11,478 nt of DNA. Origin: an uncultured Lysobacteraceae bacterium (lineage in GTDB: Bacteria > Pseudomonadota > Gammaproteobacteria > Xanthomonadales > Rhodanobacteraceae). The stretch spans positions 1 to 11,478 of the forward strand of contig CAMLLF010000053.1 in assembly GCA_946480705.1 (NCBI GenBank). Direction: 5' to 3'. Both the position numbers and the translations under genes were made by a program. Positions 7,865 through 11,478 of this stretch are shown here, piece after piece. The notes under the pieces were generated by a model, which was not told the DNA's origin, made no database searches, and worked only from the letters and a program-made list of their open reading frames with translations. Each line of letters starts with the position of its first letter. The first letter of the stretch is position 1.

Positions 7865-9207
7865 TGTTCGAATCCGCGCTCGAAATCAGCGTGGTCGTCC
7901 TGATGCTGGGTTGCGTCGCGATGGCGTGGATGCTGGCGCGGCGCGACCGCGGACCGCGCCGCACGGCGCCGCCCGAAGCGCTGCTGCCGACGTCCGACGC
8001 GTATCCCGGGCCGTCGGCGCAGCGCTTTCTGCTGCGCCTGTTCGTCGGCGGCAAGGAGCTCGTGCGCGGCGGCTTCCTCGTGCGGGCGGTGGGTGTCCTC
8101 GTCATCGGCCTGACCGACGCGATCCGCCAGCTGAACCTGAGCCCGGATTCGCTGCGCTATCACCGCGAGGGCATGGCCATCGCCGAACAGATGCGCGACG
8201 GCTTCTTCAATGCGCCGAACTGGATCGACAACGGCTGGTTCCAGTTCACCGGCCTCGTCTACTACCTGTTCGGACCGAACCCGGTCTACATCCAGCTCGT
8301 CAACATCGCGCTCGGTGCGCTCGCGCCGCTCGTCGTGTTCCGGCTCGTGCTCGCGGTCTATCGCGTCGACACGATCGCGCGCGTCGTCGCCCTGCTCGTC
8401 GCGTTCTTTCCGTCCTTCGTCTACTGGTCGTGCCTGATGCTGAAGGATCCGCTGTCCATCTTCAGCATCAGCCTGCTCGCGCTCGCCGTCGTGCGCCTTC
8501 GCGACGGCTTCGGCCCCGCGCCGCTGATCGCGATGACGCTGTCGCTGCTGGCGCTGCTCGGCATCCGCGAATACCTGTTCTTCGTCTGCCTGTTCCTGAT
8601 TGCCGCGTCGTATTTCCCGGTCGAAGGCCGCCGCACCGTGCCGCTGCTGCTGACCCTGTCGGGCGTCGTCGTGCTCCTGGGCACGGCGACGTGGTTCGCC
8701 GGCTTCGGCGTGCTCGGCGCGGACTACATCCGGCAATCTCACTATTTCGACCTCGAATACATCAATCAGTCGCGCATCGCGATCAGCCACGGCAGCGGCG
8801 CATTCTTCGCCGCACCGGAAACCGCGGTCTGGGGCCAGGATGTCGCATCGACCGCGCGCGCCGCGCTCGCCGCCGTCTATTTCTTCTTCGTGTCGATCGA
8901 CCTGACCCAGATCGGCAGCGCACGCCAGCTCATGGCCCTGCCGGAAATCCTCGTGATCCTGTGCCTGCTGCCGAGCCTCGTGCGCGGCCTGCGCGCGAGC
9001 TGGCACCACGCACGCCAGCAGTCGCTGCCGGTCGCCGTGTTCGCGTTCGGCCTGCTCATCGTCTACGGCTCGGCCGCGACCAACATGGGCGCGATGTTCC
9101 GCTGGCGCATGCAGGCACTGCCGTTCCTGCTGACGTTCATGGTCTACGGCGTGTTCGTGCACGGCCGCGGTCCGATCTACGGGCTGCTGCGGCGGATGAA
9201 ATTTTGA
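7864..9207 (+). CDS. Multi-pass membrane protein, GT-C/GT39-like glycosyltransferase or polymerase
   Basis: A 447-residue integral inner-membrane protein with roughly 9-11 hydrophobic segments: about 7-25, 74-90, 125-160, 170-190, 196-212, 220-252, 258-285, 330-348, 357-375, 388-404 and 417-434. A long first loop after the second helix holds LSPDSLRYHREGMAIAEQM (92-110) and an Asn/Trp-rich NWIDNGWFQFTGLVYYLFG (119-137). An acidic residue in this position is typical of GT-C enzymes. MLKDPLSIFSISLL (192-205) and, near the C-terminus, TNMGAMFRWRMQALPF (406-421) are reminiscent of the late Arg-rich motif in GT39 and EpsG/Wzy-like proteins. Such proteins use polyprenyl-linked sugars or polymerise repeat units. 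The position after three GT4 genes fits a polymerase or late transferase. The family assignment is by resemblance only. It ends at the border of the repeat-rich region. Confidence 0.6.
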   Translation: MFESALEISVVVLMLGCVAMAWMLARRDRGPRRTAPPEALLPTSDAYPGPSAQRFLLRLFVGGKELVRGGFLVRAVGVLVIGLTDAIRQLNLSPDSLRYHREGMAIAEQMRDGFFNAPNWIDNGWFQFTGLVYYLFGPNPVYIQLVNIALGALAPLVVFRLVLAVYRVDTIARVVALLVAFFPSFVYWSCLMLKDPLSIFSISLLALAVVRLRDGFGPAPLIAMTLSLLALLGIREYLFFVCLFLIAASYFPVEGRRTVPLLLTLSGVVVLLGTATWFAGFGVLGADYIRQSHYFDLEYINQSRIAISHGSGAFFAAPETAVWGQDVASTARAALAAVYFFFVSIDLTQIGSARQLMALPEILVILCLLPSLVRGLRASWHHARQQSLPVAVFAFGLLIVYGSAATNMGAMFRWRMQALPFLLTFMVYGVFVHGRGPIYGLLRRMKF

Positions 9208-9215
9208 GTGCAACT

Positions 9216-9246
9216 AAAACCTTCAAAACCTTCGAGAAAAACCTTC
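9216..9246 (+). repeat. Three direct copies of AAAACCTTC
   Basis: AAAACCTTC occurs at 9216-9224, 9225-9233 (immediately adjacent) and 9238-9246, just after the stop of the membrane-protein gene and just before the first GGACACCC copy. The third copy runs into CGAGGACACCC, so this micro-repeat forms the left edge of the larger repeat region. Confidence 0.8.
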
Positions 9247-9358
9247 GAGGACACCCAGAAAAACAGTTCGAAACTTTAGACGAAGCTTTAGAGGACACCA
9301 AAAAACGTTCGATAAGTTTTCGGGGACACCCATGAGTTTCGAGGAACCAGACAGCTCG

Positions 9359-9404
9359 GTATTTCAGGAACGTGTTTCAAGGGCGTTTCAAGGGGCGTTC
9401 CAGG
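9359..9404 (+). repeat. 11-base tandem repeat leading into a GGACA motif
   Basis: Three adjacent 11-base units, GTGTTTCAAGG (9372-9382), GCGTTTCAAGG (9383-9393) and GGCGTTCCAGG (9394-9404), follow a shorter relative GTATTTCAGG at 9359-9368. The last unit merges with GGACAGC at 9403. This suggests local slippage duplication of the TTTCnAGG part of the larger motif. Confidence 0.75.
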
Positions 9405-9451
9405 ACAGCTCCGCCCTCCCAGCTTCGAAAAAACTCGGGGAAATTTCGGGA

Positions 9452-9481
9452 GGCGTTTCCGGACAAGGCGTTTCCGACACG
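9452..9481 (+). repeat. 15-base tandem repeat GGCGTTTCCGGACAA
   Basis: Two adjacent copies begin GGCGTTTCCG at 9452 and at 9467. The first continues GGACAA and the second GACACG, so they differ by one base loss. The unit combines the GCGTTTC word of the preceding tandem repeat with the GGACA core of the region. Confidence 0.65.
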
Positions 9482-9488
9482 CATGAAC

Positions 9489-9502
9489 CTCCGGTATCGG
9501 AG
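9489..9502. repeat. Small hairpin CTCCG-GTAT-CGGAG
   Basis: A perfect 5-base inverted repeat with a 4-base loop inside the repeat region. There is no T run after it, so it is not a convincing terminator. Confidence 0.4.
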
Positions 9503-9545
9503 AGAGTCCAGGACAGAAATCCATTCCCATGAGCTTGGCGCACCA

Positions 9546-9569
9546 GAAATTTCCGAGTCGAGGAATTTC
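9546..9569. repeat. Hairpin formed by GAAATTTCC and GGAATTTC
   Basis: The left arm at 9546-9554 and right arm at 9562-9569 pair over 8 bases with one bulged T, around a 7-base loop (GAGTCGA). It is AT-rich and lies 20 bases before a GGACACCC copy. It may be a structural part of a repeat unit; no U-tract follows. Confidence 0.45.
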
Positions 9570-9775
9570 GGTCGTCAGAGAATCTTCAGGACACCCATGA
9601 AGGTCGATGGACGCAAAAATATTAGGACACCCAAAAAAATATAGGACACCCATGGATTCAACGACGCGCCGAACGTCCCGAGTGCCATTCCGAGGACCAT
9701 CCATGAACCATGGCGCGCGAACGCTGAGCAACTTTCCAGGACATCCGGAATTCCAGAAGCGCTGAGGGCACTCCC

Positions 9776-9784
9776 GGGACACCC
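9776..9784 (+). promoter_or_regulatory. Repeat copy acting as translation-initiation region of the ATP-grasp gene
   Basis: GGGACACCC directly precedes the ATG at 9785. GGGA at 9776-9779 stands 5 bases before the start codon, in the usual range for a weak Shine-Dalgarno site, with a GAGGG a little further upstream (9764-9768). No clear -35/-10 pair was found in the upstream 200 bases, so where this transcript begins is not known. Confidence 0.4.
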
Positions 9785-10960
9785 ATGCAAACCCACATCG
9801 ACGCTGTGGTACTCGGACTCTCGCCAACCGGCCTGTATGCGCTGCGCGAACTGCAGCAGGCCGGCCTGCATCTGATCGGGGCCGACCAGGCCTCCGGCTG
9901 CGCACGTTTCTCGCGTGCGGCACGCCGCTGCTGGACGCCGCGCGACGATGCGGAACTGTTGCGGCGCCTGCATGAGCTAGCTGCCGCGCAGACCGCGCCG
10001 ACGCTGCTACTGCCGACCAATGACCACTACATCGAATTCCTCGGTCGCCATCGCGCGGAGCTGGCGACGGCGTTCCGATTTGCGAGCTGCTACGGCGGAA
10101 TCGCCGATGAACTGCTCGACAAGCTCCGCTTCCACGCGCTCTGCCGCCGACACGGCGTCGCCACGCCCGGTGTCTGGCATGTTCCGGACGCGCAAGCGCT
10201 TCGTGCCGTCATCGCCGACATGCCGTATCCGTGCCTGCTGAAGCCGGCACTCGTCCACAAGGCGCGGCCGTTCCTGCGCGGGCGCAAGCTGCTCGTCGCG
10301 CGGTCACGCGACGAACTGCAGGCCTTGTTCGCCACGCTTCCGCCCGACAGCGGCGGCTGGCTCGTGCAGGAAATCGTCCCGGGGCCGGAATCGTCGATCA
10401 CCGTATTCGGCGCGTACGTCGACGCGTCCGGGCAGTCGCGGCAACCCTTCGTCGCGCGCAAGCTGCGTCAGTATCCGCCGGGGTTCGGCTCCGCGTCGCT
10501 CGCACTCAGCGAGCATTGCGCCGAGACACAGGAGCGGTCGCAGAGCTTCCTGCGCGCGATCGGATTCCACGGCATCTGCGGTACCGAGTTCAAGCGCGAT
10601 CCACGCGACGGCATGCTGAAAATCATCGAGATCAATCCGCGCCCGACCTTGTGGTTCGGCCTGAGCCATGCCGCAGGCAAACGGATCGCGACAGCCTGGG
10701 CGAACGACATGCGTTGCTATCCGCCGCAGCCTGAACGCGCGCAGACCGACGGAGTGGTCTGGCGATATCTCGCGAAGGATCTTGCTGCCGCGCGCTTCTA
10801 CCGCGATCCGCCGGATGATTTTGTGTTGCCGCCGCCGCAGCCCCACGTGACCCGCGCCGCCGGCGAGCACACCTGGGCCGTCTACGACCGGCGCGATCCG
10901 CTGCCGGCGCTCGTCGAGCCGCTGCTGTTCCTGCGCAAGTTCCTGGACCGGCGCGGATGA
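9785..10960 (+). CDS. ATP-grasp domain carboxylate-amine ligase
   Basis: A 391-residue ATP-grasp protein. Residues 1-110 form the N-terminal domain (VVLGLSPTGLYALRELQQAG at 8-27, LLLPTNDHYIEF at 74-85). DKLRFHALCRRHGVATPGVW (112-131) is the usual entry to the ATP-grasp region. PYPCLLKPAL (147-156) has the ATP-binding Lys153, WLVQEIVPGPESSITVFG (192-209) is the adenine-side strand plus acidic loop, and GICGTEFKRD (263-272) with IIEINPRPTLWFG (280-292) supplies the metal-binding Glu/Asn. Family members activate a carboxylate as acylphosphate and join it to an amine or thiol. Related proteins in surface-glycan clusters are thought to attach amino acids to sugars. The substrate here is unknown. 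The start is the ATG immediately after the last GGACACCC repeat. The stop overlaps the deacetylase ATG (ATGA at 10957-10960). Codon use is less G/C-biased than in the genes before 9207. Confidence 0.8.
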   Translation: MQTHIDAVVLGLSPTGLYALRELQQAGLHLIGADQASGCARFSRAARRCWTPRDDAELLRRLHELAAAQTAPTLLLPTNDHYIEFLGRHRAELATAFRFASCYGGIADELLDKLRFHALCRRHGVATPGVWHVPDAQALRAVIADMPYPCLLKPALVHKARPFLRGRKLLVARSRDELQALFATLPPDSGGWLVQEIVPGPESSITVFGAYVDASGQSRQPFVARKLRQYPPGFGSASLALSEHCAETQERSQSFLRAIGFHGICGTEFKRDPRDGMLKIIEINPRPTLWFGLSHAAGKRIATAWANDMRCYPPQPERAQTDGVVWRYLAKDLAAARFYRDPPDDFVLPPPQPHVTRAAGEHTWAVYDRRDPLPALVEPLLFLRKFLDRRG

Positions 10961-11478
10961 GGCGCCTCATTGTCAATGCCGACGACTTCGGCATTACCGC
11001 CGGCGTCAATGCCGCCGTCATCGACGCATTCCGCGCGGGATGCCTGTCCAGTGCGACGCTCCTCGTGAACGGCGCCGCCGCACGGGAAGCGGCGGATCTG
11101 GCTCGTGCTCATCCGCGTCTTGGCATCGGGCTGCACTTCAACCTGACGCTCGGCGCACCGAGCGCACCGGCTGACGCCGTGCCATCGCTGCTCGGCGCCG
11201 ACGGCCGCTTTCCGAGCCGCGACGAAATCGCAAAACGTGCGCTGCGCGGCCGGCTCGTCAGAAGCGAGCTGCACACCGAACTCAAGGCCCAGCTTGCCGC
11301 GTTCGTTGCGCTAGGTCTCGCGCCGACACATCTGGACAGCCATCAACACGTGCACGCGTTCCCTCCAGTGTTCGATACGCTCGCGCAGGAGTGCGCCGCG
11401 CTCGGCCTACCGCTGCGCCAGCCGCATACGCTGCGCCTGCCTGGTGCGCGGCCGCGACTCGGCCGCCGCCTGCGCAGC
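10957..11478 (+). CDS. YdjC/ChbG-family carbohydrate deacetylase (partial, N-terminal 174 residues)
   Basis: The reading frame starts at the ATG overlapping the ATP-grasp stop and is still open at the right edge. RLIVNADDFGIT (3-14) carries the Asp9-Asp10 pair, LGIGLHFNLT (55-64) has His60, and THLDSHQHVHAF (124-135) has His125, His129, His131 and His133. These are the metal-binding and catalytic positions of the YdjC/ChbG/HpnK family, which removes N-acetyl groups from sugars such as chitobiose or related glycolipids. ChbG-type proteins are about 250-300 residues, so roughly 100 are missing. Direct coupling with the ATP-grasp gene suggests that one enzyme frees an amine and the other uses an amine or carboxylate, but this is inference. 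Full-length hopanoid (HpnK) versus glycan deacetylase roles cannot be separated from this part. Confidence 0.85.
   Translation, partial: MRRLIVNADDFGITAGVNAAVIDAFRAGCLSSATLLVNGAAAREAADLARAHPRLGIGLHFNLTLGAPSAPADAVPSLLGADGRFPSRDEIAKRALRGRLVRSELHTELKAQLAAFVALGLAPTHLDSHQHVHAFPPVFDTLAQECAALGLPLRQPHTLRLPGARPRLGRRLRS

Larger units (their letters stand above)
9208..9784 (+). repeat. Degenerate GGACACCC-repeat region (577 bases, no convincing gene)
   Basis: This gap holds a scattered array of the octamer GGACACCC, usually preceded by TTC/TTTC plus 1-2 bases and often followed by ATG. Exact copies are at 9249, 9324, 9589, 9625, 9644 and 9777. A one-mismatch copy is at 9293 (GGACACCA), one at 9739 (GGACATCC), and looser relatives are at 9403, 9461, 9511 and 9693. 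All copies point the same way, and spacing is irregular (19-79 bases). Between them are A-rich runs, TTCGA words and short tandem repeats, a composition unlike the GC-rich genes on both sides. On the other strand the word reads GGGTGTCC. I recall similar GGGTGTCC-type and GGGGACAG-type repeats in gammaproteobacterial intergenic regions, sometimes linked to REP-associated tyrosine transposases, but no transposase is present here. Short ORFs in the gap have no recognisable family. Confidence 0.75.

Noticed and set aside
7822..9213. Antisense open frame of 463 codons, rich in Glu, Gln and Asp
   Set aside because: It is the mirror of a hydrophobic membrane-protein gene; Leu/Val codons read backward give Gln/Glu/Asp-rich sequence. 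No domain seen.
9208..9300. Rho-independent terminator after the membrane-protein gene
   Set aside because: I see no GC-rich stem followed by a T run in this stretch.
9332..9532. 66-codon plus-strand frame starting after a repeat copy
   Set aside because: Low-complexity product made of the tandem repeats, with no known motif; kept only as part of the repeat description.
9622..9645. Promoter with TTAGGA and TATAGG boxes
   Set aside because: The boxes are only 12 bases apart and are parts of two repeat copies, so a sigma70 promoter is not supported.
9249..9784. CRISPR array
   Set aside because: The repeated word is only 8 bases, spacing varies from 19 to 79 bases, and spacers resemble each other; no cas genes nearby.
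9288..9923. Minus-strand open frame of 211 codons across the repeat region
   Set aside because: It runs from inside the ATP-grasp gene through the repeats; recurrent Gly-Cys-Pro is just the translated octamer and no family is recognisable.

Overview
The window is a very GC-rich stretch with strong G/C preference at third codon positions, carrying a surface-polysaccharide biosynthesis locus (O-antigen, capsule or exopolysaccharide). All genes read on the + strand and most overlap by 1 to 17 bases, so 1-9207 looks like one transcription unit. Composition, gene families and the kind of intergenic repeat suggest a high-GC gammaproteobacterium, perhaps near the Xanthomonadales/Lysobacter group. 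That placement is inference; no rRNA or other marker gene is present.

Layout, first block (1-9207): the C-terminal tail of an O-antigen ligase/polymerase-like membrane protein; a FdtA/QdtA-type dTDP-sugar 3,4-ketoisomerase; a left-handed beta-helix acetyltransferase; a Wzx-type flippase broken by an apparent +1 frameshift near 1838-1850; a GT2 glycosyltransferase; an FkbM-family methyltransferase; three successive GT4 glycosyltransferases; and a multi-pass membrane protein that resembles GT-C/GT39 enzymes or polymerases. Together these could make one modified sugar (3-amino-3,6-dideoxyhexose type), assemble an oligosaccharide on a lipid carrier, methylate and acetylate it, flip it and polymerise it.

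Middle (9208-9784): 577 bases without a convincing gene. The base composition is sharply different (A-rich runs, TTTC/TTCGA words), and a degenerate array of the octamer GGACACCC is scattered through it, with several short tandem repeats and hairpins. Four copies run straight into an ATG, and the last of these is the start codon of the next gene. This is the most unusual part of the window.

Second block (9785-11478): an ATP-grasp ligase overlapping a YdjC/ChbG-family carbohydrate deacetylase that runs off the right edge. Codon use is somewhat more relaxed than in the first block. The pair suggests deacetylation of an amino sugar and ligation of a carboxylate to an amine, as decoration of the glycan or of a related glycoconjugate, but the substrates are unknown.
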